NCBI RefSeq assembly: GCF_900104215.1
Contig: NZ_FMXO01000007.1
Location: 124,001-188,000 of the forward strand
Source of the DNA: Desulfonatronum thiosulfatophilum
Lineage (GTDB): Bacteria > Desulfobacterota > Desulfovibrionia > Desulfovibrionales > Desulfonatronaceae
Reading direction: 5' to 3'
DNA: 64,000 bases
A program made the position numbers and the translations under genes. This document shows positions 37,625 to 45,722 of this stretch, one piece after another (position 1 is the first letter of the stretch; each line of letters starts with the position of its first letter). The notes below the pieces were generated by a model. It was not told the origin of the DNA. It made no database searches and saw only the letters and a list, made by a program, of their open reading frames with translations.

Positions 37625-40525
37625 TCAGCCGCAAAGCCTGTTGATGGCCAACTCCAGATCCTTCATTCGCACCGGCTTGGCCAAATAGTCGTTCATGCCC
37701 GCTTGCAGGAACTTTTCCCGGTCGCCAAGCATGGCATAGGCCGTCAGGGCGATGATGGGGATTCTGGAATGCTGAGATGCTGGAATATTGGGGTTTTCAC
37801 CTCCCAACTTTCCTTTTTCATCCTCCAACCTCCTGATCTCTCTGGCAGCTTCAATCCCATTCATGACGGGCATCTGGATGTCCATGAGTATGCAATCAAA
37901 CTCCTGAGCCGTGAGCAGGCCCAAAACCTCTCGGCCGTCCTCGGCCAGGGTGACGACATGCCCGGCATTCTCCAGCAGTTTTTTCGTTGCGAAAGAATTG
38001 GACGGTTCGTCCTCGGCCATTAAGATGCGCAGGCGCCGTGGCTTTGTCATCTTGCCGGAACTCATCGTCATCCCGGACTGAGAAGCCTGCTGCCCGGTTT
38101 TCAACCACAATGCCACCTCAACCCTGGTTCCCTTGCCGAGGTCGCTTTGAACCTCGATGCTTCCGTCCATCAGGTGCACCAGCCGTTGCACGATTGCCAG
38201 ACCAAGACCTGCGCCCTGATAGTAGCGCGTGTAGTTTCCTTCCACTTGTCTGAAGGGTTCAAAGATATCCGTCAGCCTGTCCTCGGGAATGCCGATGCCC
38301 GTATCCTGGACCGTGAAACGGACTCGTAGACCATTACTGGTTGACTCCAGTAAGCCGACTTCCAAACACACTTTGCCCATTTTCGTAAATTTCAAGGCAT
38401 TGCCGACCAAGTTGAACAATATCTGCCGGATGCGTGTTTCATCCCCGATCAACGTCGGCGGCAGAGCCTGGTCCACATTGCAAATGAGTTCAATGCCTTT
38501 GTTTCTTGCGTTGATGGAGAAAAGACCGGCAACGGAATCCCGTAATTCTGTGAAGTTGATCTCTGATTCCAGGACAGCCATCTTCCCCGCTTCAACCCTG
38601 GACAGATCCAGGATGTCCGAGAGCAGCCGGTTCAACCGTTTGGCGGAAGAGAGGGTCAACTGCACGTACTGTTTCTGGTCGTTATCCAGGGATGTGGTTT
38701 CCAGAAGCTGCATCATTCCCATGATGCCGTTGATGGGGGTCCGGATTTCATGGCTCATGTTGGCCAAAAATTCGGATTTGGACTTATTCGCGGCTTCCGC
38801 GGCAAATCGCGCGTCCTTGATAACCTGTTCCGTCATTTTTCGCTCGGTGATGTCGAATACAATGGCCAGGAGAACGCGTTCTCCATTCATTTTAATGGGG
38901 TTCAAACGTATTTCGGCGGGGTATTGCGTGCCGTCCTTGCGGATTAGTCTGGTTTCGACGGAACGCGATTCATCATAATTCAGTTCATGCCAAAAACGAA
39001 CGGCTTCCTGTGATAAAGAGGCGCTTTGATCCAAATCCGTCACGGCCATGGTCATCAACTCCCGGCGTGAATATCCGCTGATCCGGCAGGCATTTTCATT
39101 AACAAAAATAAATTGCCCGTCCATGTCGTGGACAACGACTCCTGCGGGGATGTTTTCCAGGATGACGGCCAGCCGGTCGCTGACTTCCTTGAGCTGTTCT
39201 TCCGTTTTCTTGAGCCTGGAGATATCAATCCCGACTCCAACAAAATATTGCTTATCCTCAATGGCGAATCGACTAATTCTGAGATAGACAGGGATCTTCC
39301 CGCCGCCCTTGATTTGCGGATAAGTTTCGGCTTCCCCCAAACCTTCCCCAATGGCCATGGCGATAGCGTCCTGAACCGCCTTGCGGCTCTGTTCATCGCC
39401 TATATACCAGTCCATGACCTGCATGCCGGCCAACTCTTCGGCGGAATAGCCGGAAAGGTATTCAAGGTTCTTGTTCCAGCGAACCAGACGGCCTTCCGGG
39501 TCATAGAGAAAAAGCATGCCGGGCGCGCTGTCGCTGATGGCCTGGTTCAACTTTTGTTCATACATCAAGGCATGTTCGGCATGCTTGCGCTGGGTGATGT
39601 CCGAAAGAAAACCTTCGTAGATCATCCTGCCGTCCTGGGTTCGCTTGGCTCTTGTGTTCATGGAAACCCAAATCGTATTGCCGTCTTTTCTTCTCAACTC
39701 TGCTTCAAAATTGTAGGATTGGCCGGATGTATTCAGTTGCTCCTTGTAAATTTCCCGCTCTTCCGGGCGAACATACAGCTGTGTCGCAATGTCCGTGACG
39801 GAATCGATCATCTCCTCCGGGTCCTGGAAGCCGAGGATGCGGACGTATTCGGGGTTGACCGAGAGGTAGCGTCCCTGGGGGGTGGATTGGAAAATGCCAA
39901 TCGGCGCGTTTTCGAAAATTTCCTGGTACTGCCGTTCCGTTTCCCGTGCGTATTTTTCCAGCTCCTTGTTCAGCTTGCTCATGTGCTCATAGGTCTCGAT
40001 GCTTTCCAGAGCCGACGCGCTGGACAACAAGACGATGGAAAGCAGCGACAGCTGCACGTCCGGAATATCAGCGACCTCCTTGTCGAGAACTCCAATGAAC
40101 ATGCCCCTGATCCTGGAAGGAGTGGCAAGGGCGTGTAACAAGAGTTTGCTTGACCTGTCCGTGCTCGGAACGACCACTGGCCTGCCGCGTCTGAGAATCC
40201 AGGCAAAGCGGTGATCCTGAATAAGCTGGTCGACCTCGGCATCCAGGTCCGGCCCAAAGTCCTCAGGTGTGCAGTAGGAACGCTGGAAACCGTTGTCCGT
40301 CGAGTCCACCAGAAAAAAAGACAGCACCTTGCACTTGATCAGGTTCCTGACTTTTTTGGCGGTTTCGCGCAGGACAAAGCCCCTGTCGATGCCCGCTTCC
40401 GGCCTGGCGTCGAATCGGCCGAGACATGCGGCCATCTCCAGGGCGTCCACGGACCTCCTCTTTTCTTCGCGCAGGAATCGGTTTTCCTCCTCCAGGCTGA
40501 GGATACGTTGTTCCAGTTCGTTCAT
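37625..40525 (-). CDS. Hybrid histidine kinase (GAF-PAS-PAS-PAS-HisKA-HATPase-REC)
   Basis: 966 residues, all cytosolic. A short N-terminal coiled coil precedes a GAF-like domain (about 30-180). Three PAS domains follow (about 210-580). HisKA has His592 in MSHEIRTP, and the ATPase has NLVGNALKF, DTGIGIP and GAGLGLAI. The C-terminal receiver has AEDEPSN, ILMDIQMPVMNG and AKPVR. It starts 8 bp after the HDOD gene, so one transcript is likely. The ATG at 40525 was chosen since upstream residues have no domain. The kinase core is very like that at 59.8 kb. Confidence 0.88.
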   Translation of the reverse strand: MNELEQRILSLEEENRFLREEKRRSVDALEMAACLGRFDARPEAGIDRGFVLRETAKKVRNLIKCKVLSFFLVDSTDNGFQRSYCTPEDFGPDLDAEVDQLIQDHRFAWILRRGRPVVVPSTDRSSKLLLHALATPSRIRGMFIGVLDKEVADIPDVQLSLLSIVLLSSASALESIETYEHMSKLNKELEKYARETERQYQEIFENAPIGIFQSTPQGRYLSVNPEYVRILGFQDPEEMIDSVTDIATQLYVRPEEREIYKEQLNTSGQSYNFEAELRRKDGNTIWVSMNTRAKRTQDGRMIYEGFLSDITQRKHAEHALMYEQKLNQAISDSAPGMLFLYDPEGRLVRWNKNLEYLSGYSAEELAGMQVMDWYIGDEQSRKAVQDAIAMAIGEGLGEAETYPQIKGGGKIPVYLRISRFAIEDKQYFVGVGIDISRLKKTEEQLKEVSDRLAVILENIPAGVVVHDMDGQFIFVNENACRISGYSRRELMTMAVTDLDQSASLSQEAVRFWHELNYDESRSVETRLIRKDGTQYPAEIRLNPIKMNGERVLLAIVFDITERKMTEQVIKDARFAAEAANKSKSEFLANMSHEIRTPINGIMGMMQLLETTSLDNDQKQYVQLTLSSAKRLNRLLSDILDLSRVEAGKMAVLESEINFTELRDSVAGLFSINARNKGIELICNVDQALPPTLIGDETRIRQILFNLVGNALKFTKMGKVCLEVGLLESTSNGLRVRFTVQDTGIGIPEDRLTDIFEPFRQVEGNYTRYYQGAGLGLAIVQRLVHLMDGSIEVQSDLGKGTRVEVALWLKTGQQASQSGMTMSSGKMTKPRRLRILMAEDEPSNSFATKKLLENAGHVVTLAEDGREVLGLLTAQEFDCILMDIQMPVMNGIEAAREIRRLEDEKGKLGGENPNIPASQHSRIPIIALTAYAMLGDREKFLQAGMNDYLAKPVRMKDLELAINRLCG

Positions 40526-40532
40526 GGGATGT

Positions 40533-41798
40533 TCACTCCCTGCCGATAAAAATTTGGATGATCTCTTCAAGCTGTCTTTCCGCCAGCACAACCGCCGGAT
40601 AAAGATCGCTGACATCGATCCCCATGCTTTCCCACCCGGTTGCGCATAAAGGCGGAATCACCCCTTCGCCGCAGGCTCCCGGCGAGGTGAAGGATGCCAT
40701 GAGATTGGCGAGATTCACGATGCCCGCTTCCATGATGTTTTCGGCTTTCGCAGGAGCATGGTGATACCGGACCATCTGTTCGAGAGATCCCGGGATCTTC
40801 CATTCCCTGCACAGCAATCCGCCTACGTGGGCATGGTCGAAGCCAATTACCCTGCGCTCGGCCAGGAACAGAGGCATCCGCTCTTTCCGGGAAAGGCAAA
40901 TGGCTTCACGACAGGCGTCCGGCATGCCTTTGAGCATGATCAGCCGCCCCAGGTCGTGGAGCAGCCCGGCGACGAAAAACCGCTCTCCGGATAGATTTTG
41001 TTTCCAGGAAGAAACAAGGCTGGCATAGATGCCGCATGTGATGCTGTGTTTCCAGAAGCTTTCAACATCCATCACCTTTTTGGGAATGCGGTCAAACGTA
41101 TTGACCACGGAAATGCCGAAGGCCAGGGAGGTCAATTCCTTGGTCCCCAGAAGGGCCACGGCTCGGCGGATGGAACCGATTTTGGAAGGAAAGCCGTAGT
41201 AGGCGCTGTTCACCAGCTTGAGCAGCTTGGCTGTCAGGCTGCTGTCCTTGGCCACGACGTCCGCTATGTGGGACGCGGAACTGAACGGGGATTCCATCAC
41301 CTGCATGATCTTGTAGAAAATGTCCGGCATGGATATCAAGCCAACCTGTTCCCGGACCAAGTGTAAAACGGCACGTGGCCCATCGTCGCCGAGCCTGCTT
41401 TTGCCAGGGACCATTTCACAATGCGGGCAGTCTCCGTCTCCGTCGTCGCACCATACCGGCGTACCGGCTGCAATTCTTTGCGCAGTGCGTTCTATGGCAA
41501 TTCTGGTGATTTCTTCTATTGCCGGATGTCGGTGATCAACATGATTCAGGTACGGGCGGATGTATTGTCCCGCCTGCATTATGAATTTCGGGGGAATCGC
41601 GGCCATTCTGGCCTCGGTGAGCTCCTCCTGCTCGTGTCCGACAATCTCGGCACGGGTGACGCCCCAGGCCTTGCAGGTGAGAATGCTTCTCTCACTGAGC
41701 ACCGCCCCTTGGGGAAGCAAAAAGCGCCCCTCCCGGGAGCGCAGATCCGAGGCCAGGCTCATTCCCGGTGTAATATCGTCAATCTTGATGAACGCCAT
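40533..41798 (-). CDS. HDOD-domain signalling protein
   Basis: 421 residues. Residues 1-70 form a small N-terminal domain (PGMSLASDLRSREGRFLLPQGAVLS) common in HDOD and HD-GYP proteins. A linker holds CDDGDGDCPHC, a possible metal site. The HDOD domain (about 145-345) contains VVAKDSSLTAKLLKLVNSAYYG and GLLHDLGRL. HDOD proteins have no known catalysis and act in signalling or regulation. It is the first gene before the hybrid kinase. The ATG at 41798 follows AAGG. Confidence 0.83.
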   Translation of the reverse strand: MAFIKIDDITPGMSLASDLRSREGRFLLPQGAVLSERSILTCKAWGVTRAEIVGHEQEELTEARMAAIPPKFIMQAGQYIRPYLNHVDHRHPAIEEITRIAIERTAQRIAAGTPVWCDDGDGDCPHCEMVPGKSRLGDDGPRAVLHLVREQVGLISMPDIFYKIMQVMESPFSSASHIADVVAKDSSLTAKLLKLVNSAYYGFPSKIGSIRRAVALLGTKELTSLAFGISVVNTFDRIPKKVMDVESFWKHSITCGIYASLVSSWKQNLSGERFFVAGLLHDLGRLIMLKGMPDACREAICLSRKERMPLFLAERRVIGFDHAHVGGLLCREWKIPGSLEQMVRYHHAPAKAENIMEAGIVNLANLMASFTSPGACGEGVIPPLCATGWESMGIDVSDLYPAVVLAERQLEEIIQIFIGRE

Positions 41799-42204
41799 CA
41801 CTATATTACCTTGAACATTTCCGTGTTGATACACAATGCGATCAGCATATCGCTTTATTATTATCGCTAAACCAAAAAAACAAACAGAGCAATGATTACG
41901 AAGTGGAACTACTCAACTCGTCAATAAGCAAGAAACTGAATCTCCGAGTTTACTGGTATGACTTATTCAGAGATGCTCATGCATGAGCGGCGTTTCATGC
42001 CGAACAATGGTTGGTGTTCGATTCCTCAGCTGTTATGTTGATACGTTGGGTGCAGATAGGGAGCAGGGATTCGACGGGCGAGCCATGCGTCTTGTCTTGC
42101 ACCCTTCCGGCATGGCATAGGGAAGACGCACAAGGCGTAAGAGCAAACCCTTTTATCGAAAAAAGCGGGACAGGAGCAGAAGAAATGGCCATTTCCAAAA
42201 AGTA
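41799..42204. other. Intergenic region between the HDOD gene and tRNA-Lys, nothing recognised
   Basis: About 400 bp without a supported gene. The stretch next to the HDOD gene is AT-rich and probably holds its promoter. A GCGTCTT / AAGACGC pair near 42100-42138 could form a stem, but the loop is long. A GGTGTTCGATTCC string near 42015 recalls a tRNA T-arm but no cloverleaf can be built around it. Confidence 0.35.
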
Positions 42205-42240
42205 CAAAAAAAGGGTTTACGATTTTCATCGTAAACCCTT
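42205..42240 (-). terminator. Rho-independent terminator of tRNA-Lys
   Basis: On the minus strand a 13-bp perfect stem, AAGGGTTTACGAT / ATCGTAAACCCTT, with a 4-nt loop is followed by TTTTTTTG. It begins 10 nt after the tRNA 3' end. Confidence 0.93.
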
Positions 42241-42249
42241 GATTTTTTA

Positions 42250-42325
42250 TGGTGGGTCACCAAGGAATCGAACCTTGAACCTCCGGATTAAGAGTCCGCT
42301 GCTCTGCCAGTTGAGCTAGTGACCC
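42250..42325 (-). tRNA. tRNA-Lys (CTT)
   Basis: A 76-nt cloverleaf on the minus strand with acceptor GGGTCAC/GTGACCC, D-arm GCTC/GAGC, anticodon loop CTCTTAA (anticodon CUU, reads AAG), and T-arm CAAGG/CCTTG with loop TTCGATT. The 3' ACCA is encoded. The outermost anticodon-stem pair is G-G, a small irregularity. Confidence 0.95.
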
Positions 42326-42401
42326 GCTGCTAGCGACTTGCCCTTACGGCAAGTCGACATCTTTAGACTTCATGCTTGTAGTTTGTCAAGGCGGATGACT
42401 C

Positions 42402-44378
42402 ATGTTTCAAAAATTACTGCGTGGTGTTTCATTCGAGAGTGGAAAACTCCTTCCAAGTGCTCGTCATTGTCTGGCTTTTTTTGTCGCTTTTCTTGTGATT
42501 CTGTCGGCATTGCTTGCGGTACCCGGTTCAGGGGCGGGCAGGGTAACGGCTTTTGCGGATACCGCTCCTGCTCCGTATTCCTCCCGGCTGGAGTTGCATG
42601 TCCTGGAAGAGGATCTTGGCCCGTTGCCCAGGGAATCCCTTCTAGGAGTGTTCTGGGTCACTCCGGCTCCCGGATGGTACGCCTATGCCCACGATCCCGG
42701 CCCCACCGGCATGCCCACCACGCTCCAGGCCATGCTCGCCTCTGAAGAGGAATACCTGCAGGTTCTGTATCCACCAGGAATCATCAAGGAGGACAGCCTG
42801 GAGCCGGGGGTGCTGGTGGAGGCTTTCGTTGATTCGACTCCGCTGTTCATTCTTTTGCCGGATCGGGAAGATCTGGTCGACGAGGAAGTTTTGCACGTCC
42901 ATCTGCGGATGCTGCTCTGTTCGGATCGCAGTTGCTGGCCTATCGACATGCGCGAGGAGCATTCGCTTGACGCATTGTTCGACCAGATCGCATCCGGTGA
43001 GGCAGAGCAGCCGGATCAACGGGCCTGGATGGATGTTCTGCCGTCATCGTCGCCCGGCGCGACCAGAACGCCGTTTGTCCGACCCGGCACGCCGGGCACG
43101 GCTCAACCAGCTCAGGCCGTACCTGGAGAGTTCGCCCCGGAACGTCTTGAGCCGGTTTCATTCCAGCCCGGACTGGAAGTCCGGGGCTTGGGCAAGGCAT
43201 TGCTGCTGGCCTTGCTGGGCGGTTTGATCCTCAACCTGACGCCCTGCGTGCTGCCTGTGGTCAGCCTGAAACTCCGGGGGCTGATCCCTGATGCCTCGGC
43301 CGGAGACATGGAAATCCAACGCAAGGCCTTCCGGGATCACAACCAGCTTTTTGCTCTGGGCATCCTGACTTTTTTCATGTTCCTGGCCTTTCTGCTTTCC
43401 TTCACCGGAATGGTCTGGGGGCAGCTCTTTCAGAATCCGACCACGGTGATTGTTTTGGCAACACTGCTTCTGGCCTTGAGTCTGAGCCTTTTCGGGGTAT
43501 TCAATCTGCCGGTGATCGACCTCAAGATGGGCCGCAAGGGTGATTCCGCCTTGTCCAGTGAGGGCCAAGCCTATTTCACGGGCATGCTGGCCACCTTGTT
43601 GGCCACGCCCTGCAGCGGGCCGTTTCTGGGCGGCGTGTTGGCCTGGACCCTGGTTCAGCCGCCCTTGGTGGTTGCCGGAGTCTTTTTCTGCGTCGGCCTG
43701 GGCATGGCCTCGCCGTATTTCGTGGTCAGTTTTTTCCCCCGCTTGGTGCGGTTTCTACCCCGACCAGGCAACTGGACCCTGTACCTGGAGAAGGCCCTGG
43801 GTTTTTTGCTGCTGGCCACCTGCATCTATCTGCTCTCCTTCCTGTCCGAGGAATTTCTTTTTCCCGTGCTGATCCTGTTCTGGGTTACGGGCATGGCTTC
43901 CTGGATCTGGGGCGGATGGACCAACCTGTCCCATTCCGCCCTGCGACGCTGGTCCATTCGGGCCGCGGCCTTGATCCTGGTCCTGGCCGCGGGCGGATGG
44001 GCACTGACGGCCAGGCCGGTGTCCAGTGAATGGGAGTTGTTTACCGCGGATCTGTACATGGAAACCCTGGGCCGGGACCGCATGCTGGTGGAGTTTACCG
44101 CGGACTGGTGCCCGAACTGTAAATTCCTTGAAAAAACAGTGCTCACTCCGGCCAACTTGGCGCCTTTTCAGGAACGCTACGGGCTGCGGCTGGTCAAGGT
44201 GGACCTGACCCACGACAACCCGGCGGGCATGGCCCTGCTCCGCGGCCTGGGCAGCCAAAGCATCCCCCTTGTCGCCCTTTTCGACCTCGGCGACCGGGCA
44301 ATGCAACCCTTGATCCTGCGCGACCTGTTCACCCTCGGCCAACTGGAGCAGGCCATGATTACGGCGTTTCAGGAATAG
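42402..44378 (+). CDS. dsbD: Thiol:disulfide interchange protein DsbD-like
   Basis: 658 residues. A signal segment (about 20-50) precedes a periplasmic domain with the Cys pair CSDRSC. A membrane core follows, whose redox Cys lie in LTPCVLPVVSLK and ATPCSGPF. The C-terminal thioredoxin domain has CPNC at 570-573. It passes electrons from cytosolic thioredoxin to the periplasm, for c-type cytochrome or disulfide repair. The N-terminal domain is nearer the ScsB/DsbD-alpha-like form than to E. coli DsbD. AAGGCGG precedes the ATG. Confidence 0.88.
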   Translation: MFQKLLRGVSFESGKLLPSARHCLAFFVAFLVILSALLAVPGSGAGRVTAFADTAPAPYSSRLELHVLEEDLGPLPRESLLGVFWVTPAPGWYAYAHDPGPTGMPTTLQAMLASEEEYLQVLYPPGIIKEDSLEPGVLVEAFVDSTPLFILLPDREDLVDEEVLHVHLRMLLCSDRSCWPIDMREEHSLDALFDQIASGEAEQPDQRAWMDVLPSSSPGATRTPFVRPGTPGTAQPAQAVPGEFAPERLEPVSFQPGLEVRGLGKALLLALLGGLILNLTPCVLPVVSLKLRGLIPDASAGDMEIQRKAFRDHNQLFALGILTFFMFLAFLLSFTGMVWGQLFQNPTTVIVLATLLLALSLSLFGVFNLPVIDLKMGRKGDSALSSEGQAYFTGMLATLLATPCSGPFLGGVLAWTLVQPPLVVAGVFFCVGLGMASPYFVVSFFPRLVRFLPRPGNWTLYLEKALGFLLLATCIYLLSFLSEEFLFPVLILFWVTGMASWIWGGWTNLSHSALRRWSIRAAALILVLAAGGWALTARPVSSEWELFTADLYMETLGRDRMLVEFTADWCPNCKFLEKTVLTPANLAPFQERYGLRLVKVDLTHDNPAGMALLRGLGSQSIPLVALFDLGDRAMQPLILRDLFTLGQLEQAMITAFQE

Positions 44379-44386
44379 CCTTCCCC

Positions 44387-44444
44387 GCAATCGCAATCGC
44401 AATCGCAATCGCAATCGCAATCGCAATCGCAATCGCAATCGCAA
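44387..44444 (+). repeat. (GCAATC)n tandem array, 9.7 perfect copies
   Basis: Nine complete GCAATC units plus GCAA, starting 8 bp after the dsbD stop. No mismatch interrupts the array, which suggests recent expansion. An oppositely oriented, degenerate array lies about 100 bp further on. It belongs to the G(A/C)AATC family. Confidence 0.95.
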
Positions 44445-44545
44445 AAGAGGGGAGAGCCATATCTATGTCAACACTTGGGCACCACCGATAAACGACAAAG
44501 CTCACGTTGCGTGAGTAAGTGCGCTTTGATACCGGACATGGACAA

Positions 44546-44572
44546 CGATTTCGATTGCGATTTTGATTTCGA
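44546..44572 (-). repeat. Oppositely oriented G(A/C)AATC hexamer array
   Basis: About 4.5 units written on the plus strand as CGATTTCGATTGCGATTTTGA..., ending 14 bp from the stop codon of the convergent glycosyltransferase. It is complementary, with about one mismatch per unit, to the GCAATC array at 44387. Confidence 0.85.
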
Positions 44573-44585
44573 GGAACGTGGTGGG

Positions 44586-45611
44586 TCAGGCGGCAAGGAG
44601 GAAATGGCGGCCCTGGATGTATCCACGGTTGGTCATGAAGGCGGTGATGTCCTCCGCGGCGCCGTGGCCGGCGACGTAGGACACGATGAACCTTTCTCCG
44701 GGTGGGGGGATGTCGTTGCGGTGGATCACTGGGCGTTCGGCCACGCGACGGTTGACCTTTCGCGGATCGATATCCACCCAGGCCGTGATTTTCACGCCGT
44801 GGGGCAGGAGCATTTCGGCGCGGCGTCGTGTTATTCGTCCGGCTCCCATGACCATGATTTCGGGATGGCCGGGGTTGTGCGCGGCCAGCCACTGGGCCAG
44901 GTAGCGGGCCTTGGTTCTGTAGAACGCGGCGACGTCGTATCGAGGATGGGTTCGGGAAAGGCGGTTGGGGGGATCGTTCCAGACATACAGCATCTCAGGC
45001 GCTTTTTCCATGCGCACCCCGCACTCCAGCCATCGCAGCCACAGTTCGTAGTCTTCGGGAAACGGCCCGTCGCGGTAGCCTCCGAACTGTTTCACCAGGC
45101 GGCGTCGAAACATCACGGTGGGGTGGACCAGCGGGGATTCACGGAAGCGCCCCAGGGACATCTGGTCATGGGTGAGCAGAGTGTTGGTCCAGTCCAGGTG
45201 GCGTTTATAGCCTCCGGCTTGATTCGAGTTGCCTCCGAAATCGGCCGCACAAGCCACAAGACCGACCTCTGAATGGAGCCGCAGGAATTCGGCCTGAACC
45301 CGCAGCCGATCAGGATGGCAGACGTCGTCGGCGTCCATACGGGCGATCAGCTCCCCAGCGGCGCAGTCCAGCCCTCGATTCAAGGCCTGAACGATTCCTC
45401 CATGCTCAAAGAACAACGGCCGGATCCGTCGGTCAAGAGCGGCATACTCAGATAAAACGGCGTGGGTGCCCGGAACGGTGCCGTGGTCGTCATTCGATCC
45501 ATCATCCACAGCCAGGATTTCGAAATCCGCCCATGTCTGCGCCAGCAGGCTTTCCAGAGCCGCCGGCAGCGTCTTTGCGGCATTATGAATCGGAAGAATT
45601 ACAGAGATCAT
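44586..45611 (-). CDS. Family 2 glycosyltransferase with C-terminal Rossmann-like domain
   Basis: 341 residues. The GT-A domain (about 1-240) shows ISVILPIHN, AVDDGS and the metal-binding ARMDADDVCHPDR, with FPEDYELWLR as the acceptor-side motif. From about residue 253 a separate nucleotide-binding-like segment follows (IMVMGAGRITRRRAEML, then VDIDPRKV), an uncommon fusion. It probably transfers a sugar for surface glycan, and the acceptor is unknown. The ATG at 45611 is set by the first beta strand. It is transcribed divergently from the sensor kinase. Confidence 0.83.
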   Translation of the reverse strand: MISVILPIHNAAKTLPAALESLLAQTWADFEILAVDDGSNDDHGTVPGTHAVLSEYAALDRRIRPLFFEHGGIVQALNRGLDCAAGELIARMDADDVCHPDRLRVQAEFLRLHSEVGLVACAADFGGNSNQAGGYKRHLDWTNTLLTHDQMSLGRFRESPLVHPTVMFRRRLVKQFGGYRDGPFPEDYELWLRWLECGVRMEKAPEMLYVWNDPPNRLSRTHPRYDVAAFYRTKARYLAQWLAAHNPGHPEIMVMGAGRITRRRAEMLLPHGVKITAWVDIDPRKVNRRVAERPVIHRNDIPPPGERFIVSYVAGHGAAEDITAFMTNRGYIQGRHFLLAA

Positions 45612-45722
45612 GAAAAACCTCGGCTGACTGAAAAAATACGCTGGTGCAATGCCGGGGCTTGAAACAAAGGTCAAGCCTGAGTATGCCTGTAATATGTGCG
45701 CAAGTATTCAAGGAGTGTCTCC

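Noticed and set aside
42041-42210. Possible tmRNA (GGATTCGACGGG-like string near tRNA-Lys)
   Set aside because: No matching 3' tRNA-like half, tag frame or acceptor stem could be built.
43755-44444. Minus-strand frame starting with a long (LR)n dipeptide
   Set aside because: The dipeptide run is simply the translated GCAATC hexamer array. The rest is a shadow of dsbD.
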